Shown: piece by piece, positions 5,625 through 12,927 of the stretch
Layout of the letters: every line of letters starts with the position of its first letter
Numbering within the stretch: position 1 is the first letter of the stretch
NCBI GenBank assembly: GCA_900752305.1
Contig: CAADUV010000155.1
Location: 1-18,248 of the forward strand
Source: an uncultured Oscillospiraceae bacterium
GTDB lineage: Bacteria > Bacillota > Clostridia > Oscillospirales > Oscillospiraceae
Length of the DNA: 18,248 nucleotides
Reading direction: 5' to 3'
Translations under genes and position numbers: made by a program
The notes under the pieces: generated by a model
What the model was told of the DNA's origin: nothing
The model's database searches: none
What the model saw: the letters and a program-made list of their open reading frames with translations, nothing else

Positions 5625-6214
5625 TCACTCTCGGTCGCCGGTGATGTAGTACTCGCAGTACGCCCCGCCGGACGCGATGGTCTGCTACCGGTGCAGGACG
5701 CCGTGCTGGAGCTGGACCATGACGTGATCCAGGTCGCAGAGCAGGGGCATCAGCTCCCCGGGACCCCCAGCTTTTCCGTATAGGCGCAGATGGGACAATG
5801 GGTGATGCGGTAGTAGCAGGCACCCTCATGGGTTTTGCCCTCAAAATCCACCCGGAAGGAGGTGGGATACTGGGTCTCTTTCTCCGGCGTATACCACTTG
5901 GCGTATTTGACTACGCTCTTCTGGTTGGCCGCCTTGCCCTTTGCCGTGTTCAGGTCGGTCCGGCTGAAATACTATTTGACATGGTACAGGGCGTGGCACA
6001 TCATCTCTTGGATGACCTCCGGCGGGATGCGTTTTTCGCTGGCCACATAGGGGGCAACGAAGGCCAGGGCGAAGAGCTCGTTGTAGGCCATGGGGTTGTC
6101 GTCTCCGATGTCGTCCGCCTGCTCCACCAGCTGGCGATAGACCGCTCTGCTCTGCTTCATGATCTGAGCGGCGTACTGCTCGGTCAGCACCCGTTTCATC
6201 GGCCCCTTGAACAT
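5625..6214 (-). pseudogene. decayed L-2-amino-thiazoline-4-carboxylic acid hydrolase-like gene
   Basis: The minus strand encodes a recognisable protein in pieces. The first piece runs from MFKGPMKRVLTEQYA to EVIQEMMCHALYHVK, then a TAG at 5972-5974. The same frame continues with YFSRTDLNTAKGKAANQKS to HCPICAYTEKLGVPGS and a TGA. A frameshift near 5755-5765 leads to MPLLCDLDHVMVQLQHGVLH, a second TAG, and QTIASGGAYCEYYITGDRE with a final TGA at 5625-5627. The Cys-rich C-terminal signature and overall layout resemble the ATC hydrolase-like family common in gut Clostridia. There are two nonsense codons and one frameshift, so it is non-functional. The 5' end sits only 17 bases from the IS3 element and has no ribosome binding site, so a few N-terminal residues may have been lost. 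Confidence 0.75.
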
Positions 6215-6275
6215 CTAAAAATAAAAAAAACTGATATGTCCCCAGTTTTCTGGACTCTGGATTAAAATTAAATAA

Positions 6276-7163
6276 TTAAGCTTCCATCATGGATGCTTCC
6301 CTGAATTTGGAGTGAGGCATCCATTTTGTTTTAGCTTGGATTCTGTTGTTATTGTAATAGTCGATGTAATCGGCAATGGCCTTGGAGAAAGCTTCAAAGG
6401 AAGGATAATCTTTCTCAAAACCATAGAACATTTCATTTTTCAGTCTGCCGAAGAAGGTCTCCATAATGCAGTTGTCATAGCAGTTGCCCTTTCGGGACAT
6501 AGATTGAATAATTCCATGCTTTTGAAGTTCGTTCCGGTAAAATGCGTGCTGGTATTGCCACCCCTGATCCGAGTGCATAATCAGCCCTTGGGTTGACGGA
6601 AACCGTTCAAACGCTTTATTCAGCATATCCTTGATTTGTTCCATGTTCGGGCTGGTAGAGAGATTGTAAGAAATAATCTCATTTGTATTCATATCCAGAA
6701 TCGGAGAAATATAGCACTTGCCCCAAGACAGATTGAATTGTGATACATCGGTCGTCCACTTTTGCAGCGGTTTCTCGGTGCTGAAATCTCGGTTAATAAT
6801 GTTATCGGCGACTTTGCCGACATCGCCTTTGTACGAATGGTACTTTTCCTTGGGGCGTTTGCCAAACAGTCCAAGCTGATTCATGATTCGCTGGACACGC
6901 TTGTGATTTACCTGAAAGCCGCGATTCAAAAGTTCATGATGTACTCGCCTTACGCCGTATCTTTTCTTATTCTCATTAAAGATACTAACAATTTCGGACG
7001 ATAAATCAGCGTTTCGATCCTTGACCCTATCCGTCTTTTTGAGTTCATAATAGTATGTTGACCGAGACAGTCCGATTGCATCTAACAAATCATTCAGTCG
7101 GTGTCCTTCTTCACGGAGTTCCTGGACGATCGCAGCTTTTTCGCCTTGAGTTGCGCTGCGCAT
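6276..7163 (-). CDS. IS3-family transposase OrfB (DDE integrase core)
   Basis: A 295-residue OrfB carrying the DDE catalytic core. Asp139 is in WTTDVSQF, Asp199 in MHSDQGWQY, and Glu235 in CIMETFFGRLKNE, which gives the expected D-35-E spacing. An HTH_21-like segment (KKRYGVRRVHHELLNRGFQV, residues 66-85) precedes it. The protein is full length and appears intact. It overlaps orfA by 70 bases in the -1 frame, and the frame is open upstream of its ATG to an A7 run at 7187-7193. It is therefore probably made mainly as an OrfAB fusion (7657 to 6276) by programmed -1 frameshifting. Confidence 0.93.
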   Translation of the reverse strand: MRSATQGEKAAIVQELREEGHRLNDLLDAIGLSRSTYYYELKKTDRVKDRNADLSSEIVSIFNENKKRYGVRRVHHELLNRGFQVNHKRVQRIMNQLGLFGKRPKEKYHSYKGDVGKVADNIINRDFSTEKPLQKWTTDVSQFNLSWGKCYISPILDMNTNEIISYNLSTSPNMEQIKDMLNKAFERFPSTQGLIMHSDQGWQYQHAFYRNELQKHGIIQSMSRKGNCYDNCIMETFFGRLKNEMFYGFEKDYPSFEAFSKAIADYIDYYNNNRIQAKTKWMPHSKFREASMMEA

Positions 7164-7657
7164 CTCTCTTCTCTCAAGGCGCTCTCTTTTTTTACAACAG
7201 CAATCTCCGCTCTCAGACGTTCATTCTCTGCTCTAAGCCGAATCATCTCTTCTCGCTCTGAAGGGGTCAGTTCTGCTGGTACTATGTTCTTCTTCATGGC
7301 AGGCTCCTTGGGTGGTCGTCCTTTTCGTTGTGCGGCCAATCCCTGATACCCTTTCATTTTATAGCATCTGACCCATTGGTACAAGAGCCCCGCGTTGATT
7401 CCAGCCGCAGTTGCTATTTCTGTATTTGATGCACCAGCAAGAACTTTAGCTACCAGCTCGTATTTTTCTGCTGCCGTCCACACTTTGTTTTGATTTTTGT
7501 GTCTTAGTGCTTCTGCACCACATGATTCTTCTGTTCTTGCCCAGATTTGAATCATATTCCGAAAGTTCTGTTCTTTTACTCCTTCTGGTGTCTCGACCCA
7601 TTTTCCTTGTCGATATAATTCGACGCACATCTTCTTGTATTCATAACTGTATCGCAT
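7094..7657 (-). CDS. IS3-family transposase OrfA (helix-turn-helix)
   Basis: A 187-residue OrfA starting at ATG 7655-7657 (MRYSYEYKKMCVELYRQGKW). It has two helix-turn-helix-like regions (residues about 5-60 and 60-110, the latter with SNTEIATAAGINAGLLYQWV) and a C-terminal leucine-zipper-like coiled coil (MIRLRAENERLRAEIAVVKK). These bind the element ends and mediate oligomerisation. A longer frame to 7708 exists, but it runs into the hairpin cluster and has no ribosome binding site. It ends at TGA 7094-7096, inside orfB. Confidence 0.9.
   Translation of the reverse strand: MRYSYEYKKMCVELYRQGKWVETPEGVKEQNFRNMIQIWARTEESCGAEALRHKNQNKVWTAAEKYELVAKVLAGASNTEIATAAGINAGLLYQWVRCYKMKGYQGLAAQRKGRPPKEPAMKKNIVPAELTPSEREEMIRLRAENERLRAEIAVVKKESALREERCAAQLKAKKLRSSRNSVKKDTD
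7187..7193 (-). promoter_or_regulatory. A7 slippery site for -1 frameshifting (orfA to orfB)
   Basis: The minus strand has seven consecutive A followed by G, read in orfA as GTA AAA AAA GAG. Slipping back one base gives AAA AAA AGA GAG and continues in the orfB frame as RERLERREMRSA without a stop. This is the classical IS3 arrangement, and the site lies within the region where both frames are open. Confidence 0.75.
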
Positions 7658-7663
7658 AATCAG

Positions 7664-7733
7664 AACCACTAGTAAACTAGTGGTTTGCACAGACCCTAGA
7701 AGGGTCATTACAGGCAGAGCCCCTAAAGGGGCT
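7664..7733. repeat. cluster of three hairpins between the two insertion sequences
   Basis: Three short inverted repeats stand in a row: AACCACTAG/CTAGTGGTT (7664-7685, loop TAAA), GACCC/GGGTC (7692-7706) and AGCCCC/GGGGCT (7718-7733, loop TAAA, followed by TTTT). The 10-mer CATTACAGGC occurs at 7706-7715 and again at 7759-7768, each time just before a hairpin. They may block read-through into orfA, or be tandem right-end hairpins of the IS200-type element. Confidence 0.6.
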
Positions 7734-7762
7734 TTTAAAATTTGGACACCGCATTCCCATTA

Positions 7763-7785
7763 CAGGCCGCCGCTAAAGCGGCCTG
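7763..7785 (-). repeat. IS200-type right-end hairpin
   Basis: CAGGCCGC (7763-7770) pairs with GCGGCCTG (7778-7785) around CGCTAAA. It begins just 3 bases beyond the tnpA stop codon. The position fits the right-end recognition hairpin of an IS200/IS605 element; it would also act as a terminator (plus-strand T5 follows). Confidence 0.55.
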
Positions 7786-7788
7786 TTT

Positions 7789-8265
7789 TTATGCCTTCCT
7801 ATTCTTGCTACCCGTAAACGGGTCAATGTATTCTTTCATCGTGATCTGATCCATCATTTCATCTTCAATCAACTGATTGCGGATATACTCTTCGATCACC
7901 CGCTTGTTCTTCCCTACCGTATCTACATAATAACCACGGCACCAGAAATGTCGGCTGCCATACTTGTATTTCAGGTTTGCGTGGCGATCAAAAATCATCA
8001 GCGTGCTTTTCCCCTTGAGAAACCCCATAAATTGTGATACACTCAAATGCGGAGGCATACTTACCAACATATGCACGTGGTCTACGCACGCTTCCGCTTC
8101 AATGATTTCGACTTTCTTTTCTGCACACAATTTTCTCAGAATCTTTCCAATATCTGCTCGCAATTCTCCATAGATTGCCTTACGTCGAAATTTCGGTGCA
8201 AATACCAAATGATATTGGCACCTCCATGTTGTGTGCGCTCCATGTCGCAATTCATTTTTTCCCAT
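7789..8265 (-). CDS. tnpA: IS200/IS605-family HUH transposase TnpA
   Basis: A 158-residue Y1 transposase that cuts and joins single-stranded DNA. The HUH metal motif is His63-Val-His65 in ACVDHVHMLVSMPP. The catalytic tyrosine is Tyr127 in RVIEEYIRNQ. The typical N-terminus (ELRHGAHTTWRCQYHLVFAP) and length support a complete protein. I chose ATG 8263-8265 because AGGAGG lies a few bases upstream; an upstream in-frame extension to 8307 lacks a ribosome binding site. The start region is folded into a long inverted repeat (see 8270-8336). It ends at TAA 7789-7791. Confidence 0.95.
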   Translation of the reverse strand: MGKNELRHGAHTTWRCQYHLVFAPKFRRKAIYGELRADIGKILRKLCAEKKVEIIEAEACVDHVHMLVSMPPHLSVSQFMGFLKGKSTLMIFDRHANLKYKYGSRHFWCRGYYVDTVGKNKRVIEEYIRNQLIEDEMMDQITMKEYIDPFTGSKNRKA

Positions 8266-8269
8266 GTTT

Positions 8270-8336
8270 ATAACCTCCTTTTTGTCTCTTGGTAATGCGG
8301 TCGCCAAACCTTTACCATTTTACACTAGGAGGTTAT
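8270..8336 (-). promoter_or_regulatory. 5'-UTR stem that hides the tnpA ribosome binding site
   Basis: The ribosome binding site segment AGGAGGTTAT (complement of 8270-8279) is perfectly complementary to the upstream transcript segment ATAACCTCCT (complement of 8327-8336). A second nested pairing (ggtaa 8291-8295 with ttacc 8312-8316) helps close the loop. Sequestering the site keeps transposase translation low, as is known for IS200 of enterobacteria. Confidence 0.75.
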
Positions 8337-8367
8337 TTTCTTCCACTTTTACTGAAGTATTCTCCCT

Positions 8368-8388
8368 ACCCCCAGTAGAACTGGGGGT
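8368..8388 (-). repeat. IS200-type left-end hairpin
   Basis: CCCCCAG (8369-8375) pairs with CTGGGGG (8381-8387) around TAGAA, plus one flanking A-T pair. It lies upstream of tnpA in the place expected for the left-end recognition hairpin. On the plus strand it is followed by six T, so it could double as a terminator that insulates the element. Confidence 0.6.
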
Positions 8389-8413
8389 TTTTTCATGCTA
8401 AAGCGCCAAAAAG

Positions 8414-8444
8414 AAAAGCGAAACTCCACAAGAGTTTCGCTTTT
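8414..8444 (-). terminator. terminator of the NUDIX gene (bidirectional)
   Basis: AAAAGCGAAACTC (8414-8426) and GAGTTTCGCTTTT (8432-8444) pair perfectly over 13 bases with a CACAA loop. Read on the minus strand it ends in TTTTCTTTTT, a good intrinsic terminator about 50 bases after the NUDIX stop codon. Confidence 0.85.
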
Positions 8445-8492
8445 GTCATATATTAAATGTTTTTCGTTGTTATCTCCGCGCCACAATTCCGG

Positions 8493-8966
8493 TCATGTCC
8501 TGTTAATTTCTTTCCCGTCCAACGCCGCGTACACCAGCGTATCCCCCTGGTACTCCAGCTTCAACGAGAAGAAGGGCGCTTCCTCCGCCAGCAGCCGCAG
8601 GAACAGCTTATCCCCCTCCCAGATGGGCAGGTCGGTGATCTTATCGTGGTCTACCCACTCCAGGTCGCCCTCGTCGCAGACGATCATCTCCCCTTCAAAC
8701 CCGGTGGCGGTGTACAGGTACATATACTCCGTCGGCCACTGGTTGGACACGAAGGTGACGATGCCGCGGAAGCGGTAGTCGGTGAGGGTCAGGCCGGTCT
8801 CCTCCTTGACCTCCCGCAATAAACATTCCTCCGGACTCTCCTTGTCCAGGAACTTACCGCCCACGCCCACCCATTTGTCGTGGTTCAGGTCGTTCTCCTT
8901 CTTCACCCGGTGGAGCATCAGGTACTGCCCCGCCCGCTCGATATAACAAAGGGTTGACTGTATCAT
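8493..8966 (-). CDS. NUDIX hydrolase (MutT/8-oxo-dGTP diphosphatase-like)
   Basis: A 157-residue NUDIX protein with a full box at residues 37-59, reading GKFLDKES then EECLLREVKEETGL, which matches Gx5Ex7REVxEExGU. These enzymes hydrolyse nucleoside diphosphates linked to another group, using Mg held by the REVKEE glutamates. The N-terminal half resembles the 8-oxo-dGTP diphosphatase group (TLCYIERAGQYLMLHRVKKE), so nucleotide-pool cleaning is the likely role. ATG 8964-8966 has AGGAGG eight bases upstream; the preceding GTG is possible but less likely. It is a single gene with its own promoter and terminator, divergent from the amidase. GC-rich like the core chromosome. Confidence 0.92.
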   Translation of the reverse strand: MIQSTLCYIERAGQYLMLHRVKKENDLNHDKWVGVGGKFLDKESPEECLLREVKEETGLTLTDYRFRGIVTFVSNQWPTEYMYLYTATGFEGEMIVCDEGDLEWVDHDKITDLPIWEGDKLFLRLLAEEAPFFSLKLEYQGDTLVYAALDGKEINRT

Positions 8967-8998
8967 CACCCGTTCCTCCTTCTATTATAATTGTATCT

Positions 8999-9027
8999 AT
9001 TGTACTACACCCCCACCTCCTCCGCAA
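8999..9027 (-). promoter_or_regulatory. promoter of the NUDIX gene
   Basis: Minus strand TTGCGG (9022-9027) and TACAAT (8999-9004) with a 17-base spacer. A second TATAAT lies just downstream (8984-8989) but would start transcription inside the ribosome binding site, so the first pair is preferred. Confidence 0.55.
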
Positions 9028-9092
9028 CCCCAGGAACCCCTCCCCCGACCTCTGTCATAGGATGGGCAGAACTGTATTGAGGAGGTTTTTCT

Positions 9093-9839
9093 ATGGCTTT
9101 TTTGTATCTCTCCCCCTCCACCCAGGAGTATAACCCCTACGTGAACGGCGGGAACGAGGAATATTACATGAACCTGCTGGCGGACGAACTGGAACCCTAT
9201 CTCCGTGCCAGCGGCATCTCCTTCACCCGCAACACCCCGGACATGACCGCCGCCACCTCCATCGCCGCCTCCAACGCGGGCGACTACGACCTGCATCTGG
9301 CGCTCCACTCCAACGCCACCGCCGGCGACCAGGCGGGCACCACCACCGGCATCGACATCTACTACAACCCGGACTCGTCCGAGAGCCTCCGGGCCGCTCA
9401 GCTCATCCAACAGCAACTCGAGACCGTCTACCCCGACCCGTCCAAGGTGGCCATCGTGCCCACCACTTCCCTGGGGGAGGTGTACAAGGTGCGTGCGCCC
9501 GGCGTGCTGGCGGAGCTGGGGTATCACGACAACCCGTCGGACGCGGACTGGCTCCGGAACAACCTGCCTGCCATCGCCCGGAGTCTGGCTATCGCCCTGA
9601 CGGAGTTCTTCGGCCTGCCCTTTTTGGAACCGCAAGCCCCGCGGGTGGGTGTGGTAGACCTGAACTGGGGCGTTCTGAACCTGCGGGCGGCGCCCTCCAC
9701 CGCCGCGCCCATCGTGGCGCAGTGCTATGACGGCGCTCAGCTGACGGTGTGGAACGAGTATCAGAACTGGTTCGTGGTGGAGTGGAACGGGCTGGGCGGA
9801 TACGTCTGGCGGGATTATGTGGTCGTCCAGTGGACATGA
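9093..9839 (+). CDS. N-acetylmuramoyl-L-alanine amidase (Amidase_3-like) with C-terminal SH3-like domain
   Basis: A 248-residue protein predicted to cut the amide between muramic acid and the peptide of peptidoglycan. The amidase part (about 1-175) shows Glu22/23 in NGGNEEYYMN, His72 in LHLALHSNA and the catalytic-type Glu141 in VLAELGYHDN. A bacterial SH3-like domain follows (about 184-248, VLNLRAAPSTAAPIVAQCYD). The histidine usually found in the first motif (GHGG) is absent; the matching place reads YVNGGN. There is no signal peptide, so release would need lysis, a holin or mother-cell action. ATG 9093 has AGGAGG seven bases upstream. It may be a sporulation or phage-derived wall enzyme. 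The 236 bases after it are AT-rich and hold only the proC promoter. Confidence 0.8.
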   Translation: MAFLYLSPSTQEYNPYVNGGNEEYYMNLLADELEPYLRASGISFTRNTPDMTAATSIAASNAGDYDLHLALHSNATAGDQAGTTTGIDIYYNPDSSESLRAAQLIQQQLETVYPDPSKVAIVPTTSLGEVYKVRAPGVLAELGYHDNPSDADWLRNNLPAIARSLAIALTEFFGLPFLEPQAPRVGVVDLNWGVLNLRAAPSTAAPIVAQCYDGAQLTVWNEYQNWFVVEWNGLGGYVWRDYVVVQWT

Positions 9840-9987
9840 TAGGTTTTGTGATAGGTTTCGTCTAATTTGATCCAGCACTTTTTACACTCTATTTCACCAC
9901 ATTTCATCATTTCAATGTGATTTTGAACTCAAATCAGCCTTGATTTTCATACCACAAAAATGTTTCGTCTATTTTATCGTCTGAATA

Positions 9988-10016
9988 TTGACTTTTCCTT
10001 CTTTTTCTTCTACAAT
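9988..10016 (+). promoter_or_regulatory. promoter of the proCBA operon
   Basis: TTGACT (9988-9993) and TACAAT (10011-10016) are 17 bases apart, close to the sigma-A consensus. They lie about 60 bases before the proC start. The leader is too short for a T-box or other large riboswitch. Confidence 0.75.
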
Positions 10017-10075
10017 GGTGCTACACCAACGGGAACACTCTTATAAAGATTCCCGGCACATTGGAGGAATGGGGT

Positions 10076-10885
10076 ATGCAATTCAACACCATCGGTTTCA
10101 TCGGCTGCGGCAACATGGGCGGCGCACTGGCTCAGGCACTGCCCAAGGCAGGACATGACATCTTCCTGGCCAACCGCACCCAGTCCAAGGCGGACGCACT
10201 GGCAGCTAAAATCGGCGCCACCGTCACCGACAACCAGACCATCGCCAAGACCTGCGACCTGATCTTTCTGGGCGTCAAGCCTCAGATGATGCCAGGCGTG
10301 TTGGCGGAGCTGGCCGACACCTTCGCCAGGCGACCTACCCCATTCGTGCTGGTGACCATGGCGGCTGGCCTGTCCATGGCCACCATCCAACAGCTGGCCG
10401 GAGGAGCCTATCCCGTCATCCGCATCATGCCCAACACGCCGGTATCTCTGGGTGCGGGCATGATCCTGTACTGCGCCGATGGCGTGGCACAAGAAGACTT
10501 GGACGCCTTCTGCACCCTCATGGCCGGCGCTGGCCGGCTGGACGTCCTGCCGGAGTCCCTCATTGACGCAGGCTGCGCCATCTCCGGCTGTGGGCCTGCT
10601 TATGTGTACTTATTCATCGAAGCACTGGCGGACGGCGGCGTGGCCTGCGGTCTGCCCCGTGACAAGGCCATGACCTACGCCGCTCAGACCCTGATGGGGG
10701 CGGCGGAGATGGTTCTGAACAGCGGCAGCCACCCTGGCGCACTGAAGGACGCGGTCTGCTCCCCGGCTGGCAGCACCATTCAGGGGGTGCGTGCCCTGGA
10801 GATGGGCGGGTTCCGCTCCACTGCCATGGAAGCGGTGTTGGCCGCCTATGAGAAAACGAGAGAACTGGGGAAAAAGGAGGACTGA
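10076..10885 (+). CDS. proC: pyrroline-5-carboxylate reductase
   Basis: Last step of proline synthesis: reduces 1-pyrroline-5-carboxylate to L-proline with NAD(P)H. The 269-residue protein starts with a Rossmann motif (IGFIGCGNMGGALAQAL, residues 6-22), has the NRTQSK cofactor-specificity segment, and ends with the dimerisation domain signature (ISGCGPAYVYLFIEALADGG and DAVCSPAGSTIQGVRALE). Length is normal. I chose ATG 10076 because GGAGG lies eight bases upstream; the upstream in-frame TTG at 10061 overlaps that site. It is first in a proC-proB-proA operon, 4 bases before proB. Confidence 0.96.
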   Translation: MQFNTIGFIGCGNMGGALAQALPKAGHDIFLANRTQSKADALAAKIGATVTDNQTIAKTCDLIFLGVKPQMMPGVLAELADTFARRPTPFVLVTMAAGLSMATIQQLAGGAYPVIRIMPNTPVSLGAGMILYCADGVAQEDLDAFCTLMAGAGRLDVLPESLIDAGCAISGCGPAYVYLFIEALADGGVACGLPRDKAMTYAAQTLMGAAEMVLNSGSHPGALKDAVCSPAGSTIQGVRALEMGGFRSTAMEAVLAAYEKTRELGKKED

Positions 10886-10889
10886 CATC

Positions 10890-11666
10890 ATGCGTATCGT
10901 CTTAAAAGTAGGCACTTCCACCCTGGCGCACCCCACGGGGCTGCTGAACATCCGCCACGTGGAGCATCTGTGCAAGGTGGTCAGCGACCTGAAGAACGCG
11001 GGGCATGAGATCATCCTGGTTTCCTCCGGCGCCATCGGCATGGGCGTGGGCAAGCTGCAGCTGCCTGGCCGTCCTGCCGATATGCCCTCCAAGCAGGCGG
11101 CAGCGGCGGGGGGGCAGTGCGAGCTGATGTACACTTATGACAAGTTGTTTGGCGAGTACAACCACACAGTGGCGCAAATCTTGCTGACCGCGGACGACAT
11201 TTTGGACACCCATCGTCGTGAGAACTTCCAGAACACCCTGTACCGTCTGCTGGAGCTGGACGCCCTGCCCATCATCAACGAGAACGACACGGTGGCGACC
11301 AAAGAGATCGCCGTGGGCGCCAACGACCCCCTGGGCGCTATCGTGGCCAGCTGTGCCAAGGCGGACCTGCTGGTGCTATTCTCCGACATCCACGGTCTGT
11401 ACACCGCCGACCCGAAACAGGACCCCAACGCCACTCTCATCCACACGGTGCCCGAGCTGACGCCGGAGATCAAGGCGCTGGCCGGGACAAAAGGCTCCGA
11501 GCTGGCCACCGGTGGGATGGTGACCAAAATCCACGCCGCCGAGATTGCCACCGAGGCGGGGGTTGAGATGATCATTTGCCACGGCGCTTATCCGGAGAGC
11601 CTGTACGACATCGTGGCAGGCAAAGAGGTAGGCACCCGTTTTTGCGTCAGAAAGGAAGGAACCTGA
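10890..11666 (+). CDS. proB: glutamate 5-kinase, short form without PUA domain
   Basis: First step of proline synthesis: phosphorylates L-glutamate to glutamyl-5-phosphate. The 258-residue amino-acid-kinase fold shows KVGTSTLA near the start, VSSGAIGMG, the NENDTVA segment, FGxNDxL-like VGANDPLGAIVASCAKADLL, and KGSELATGGMVTKIHAA. It ends right after the kinase domain, so the C-terminal PUA domain of longer ProB proteins is absent. ATG 10890 follows an AAAAAGGAGG site inside the proC end; an upstream overlapping start is not supported. proA begins 1 base after its stop, so all three genes are cotranscribed and probably coupled. Confidence 0.96.
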   Translation: MRIVLKVGTSTLAHPTGLLNIRHVEHLCKVVSDLKNAGHEIILVSSGAIGMGVGKLQLPGRPADMPSKQAAAAGGQCELMYTYDKLFGEYNHTVAQILLTADDILDTHRRENFQNTLYRLLELDALPIINENDTVATKEIAVGANDPLGAIVASCAKADLLVLFSDIHGLYTADPKQDPNATLIHTVPELTPEIKALAGTKGSELATGGMVTKIHAAEIATEAGVEMIICHGAYPESLYDIVAGKEVGTRFCVRKEGT

Positions 11667-11667
11667 T

Positions 11668-12927
11668 ATGTTGAGCACCGATGCCATTTTAGTCCAGGCT
11701 CAGGAAGCCAAGAAAACGCTGGGCACCGCCAGCACCGAAGTAAAAAACCACGCCCTGCGCGCCATGGCAGACGCCCTGGTGGCAGGCTGCGACGATATTT
11801 TGACCGCCAACGCCGCCGACTGCGCCGACGCCGAGGGCACCATCTCCACGGTCATGATGGACCGCCTGCTCCTGACGAAGGAACGCATCCAGGGTATGGC
11901 GGATGGGGTGCTGGCTCTGATCGACCTGCCCGACCCGGTGGGACAGGTGCGCCGCCGTGCCACCCCCAAGCCCGGCATGGTCATCGAACAGACCGCCGTG
12001 CCCATGGGCGTGGTGGCCATCATCTACGAGAGCCGTCCCAACGTGACCAGCGACGCCGCCGCGTTGTGCTTGAAGAGCGGCAACGTGTGCATCCTGCGCT
12101 CCGGCCGCAACGCCTGGCGCAGTGCCAACGCCATCGTCACCGCCCTCCGTGCCGGTCTCAAGACCGCCGGCCTGCCGGAGACCTGCGTGAACCTCATCCA
12201 GGACACCTCCCACGCCAGCGCCAACGAGCTGATGACCGCGGTGGGCTATGTAGACCTGCTCATCCCCCGCGGGGGCGCGGGGCTCATCCGCTCCTGCACC
12301 GAGAACGCCACCGTCCCCTGTATCGAGACGGGCACGGGCATCTGCCATATCTACGTGGACGCCTCCGCCGACCAGGCACAGGCGCTGGACATCATCCAGA
12401 ATGCCAAGACCAGCCGTCCCAGCGTGTGCAACGCGGAGGAGGTCTGCCTGGTGCACAAGGACATCGCAGGCGAATTTCTGCCCAAGCTGAAGGCACGTCT
12501 GGTGGACGAACGGGCGGCCGCTGGGGAGACGCCGGGGGAGCTGCGGCTGGACGAAGCCGCTGCCGCCATCATTCCGGGGACTGCCGCTGGCGAGCAGGAT
12601 TTTGACACAGAGTTTTTGGACTACATCCTGGCCGTGAAGGTGGTGGACAGCGTGGACGCCGCCATCGACCACATCGCCCACCACTCCACCGGTCACAGCG
12701 ACGCCATCCTGACCACCGACGACGCCGCCGCAAAGAAGTTCACCGCCCTGGTGGACTCCGCCGCCGTCTACGTCAACGCCTCCACCCGGTTCACCGACGG
12801 GGGCGAGTTCGGTCTGGGCTGCGAGATGGGCATCTCCACCCAGAAGCTCCACGCGCGGGGGCCGATGGGGTTGGAGGAATTGTGTACCACCAAGTATATC
12901 ATCCACGGAAGCGGCAACATCCGATAG
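11668..12927 (+). CDS. proA: glutamate-5-semialdehyde dehydrogenase (gamma-glutamyl phosphate reductase)
   Basis: Second step of proline synthesis: reduces glutamyl-5-phosphate with NADPH to the semialdehyde, which cyclises to pyrroline-5-carboxylate. The 419-residue protein has the aldehyde-dehydrogenase fold, with the family segments PMGVVAIIYESRPNVTSDA and LCLKSGNVCILRSG, and the active cysteine Cys254 in RPSVCNAEEVCL. The end (EFGLGCEMGISTQKLHARGP, then GLEELCTTKYIIHG) is typical and complete. The ribosome binding site GGAAGGAA is inside the proB end. The unstable acyl-phosphate intermediate passes between ProB and ProA, which fits the tight coupling. The TAG stop (12925-12927) is followed at once by a hairpin repeat. 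Confidence 0.97.
   Translation: MLSTDAILVQAQEAKKTLGTASTEVKNHALRAMADALVAGCDDILTANAADCADAEGTISTVMMDRLLLTKERIQGMADGVLALIDLPDPVGQVRRRATPKPGMVIEQTAVPMGVVAIIYESRPNVTSDAAALCLKSGNVCILRSGRNAWRSANAIVTALRAGLKTAGLPETCVNLIQDTSHASANELMTAVGYVDLLIPRGGAGLIRSCTENATVPCIETGTGICHIYVDASADQAQALDIIQNAKTSRPSVCNAEEVCLVHKDIAGEFLPKLKARLVDERAAAGETPGELRLDEAAAAIIPGTAAGEQDFDTEFLDYILAVKVVDSVDAAIDHIAHHSTGHSDAILTTDDAAAKKFTALVDSAAVYVNASTRFTDGGEFGLGCEMGISTQKLHARGPMGLEELCTTKYIIHGSGNIR

Larger units (their letters stand above)
6232..7753 (-). mobile_element. IS3-family insertion sequence (ends tentative)
   Basis: Contains overlapping orfA and orfB typical of the IS3 family, both on the minus strand. Proposed imperfect terminal repeats, read inward, are TGATATGTCCCCAGTTTT (from 6232) and TGCGGTGTCCAAATTTT (from 7753), sharing TG...TGTCC and TTTT. 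I could not find a matching target-site duplication, so the ends are uncertain. The element separates the hydrolase pseudogene from an IS200-type element and may have removed the 5' end of the former. Confidence 0.55.
7763..8393 (-). mobile_element. IS200-type element (ends tentative)
   Basis: A single tnpA on the minus strand is bracketed by subterminal hairpins: a right-end hairpin directly after its stop (7763-7785) and a left-end hairpin (8368-8388) about 100 bases before its start. Elements of this family lack inverted terminal repeats and move as single-stranded DNA, recognising such hairpins. The exact cleavage sites cannot be fixed from one copy. No tnpB is present. Confidence 0.7.

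Noticed and set aside
1115..5974. Recoding of TAG (three in-frame TAGs in otherwise coherent proteins)
   Set aside because: The JAMM gene, proA and the TRIC gene end with TAG in normal places, and the hydrolase also has a frameshift, so ordinary gene decay explains the data.
6228..7757. Target-site duplication for the IS3 element
   Set aside because: The bases flanking the proposed ends (AAC on one side, TTC on the other) do not match, so no duplication is claimed.
8997..9878. 293-residue minus-strand ORF opposite the amidase
   Set aside because: Val/Gly/His-rich shadow frame with no ribosome binding site; the plus strand has recognisable amidase and SH3-like domains.
10017..10075. T-box or other riboswitch ahead of proC
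   Set aside because: The leader from the promoter to the start codon is only about 50 bases and shows no T-box or specifier structure.
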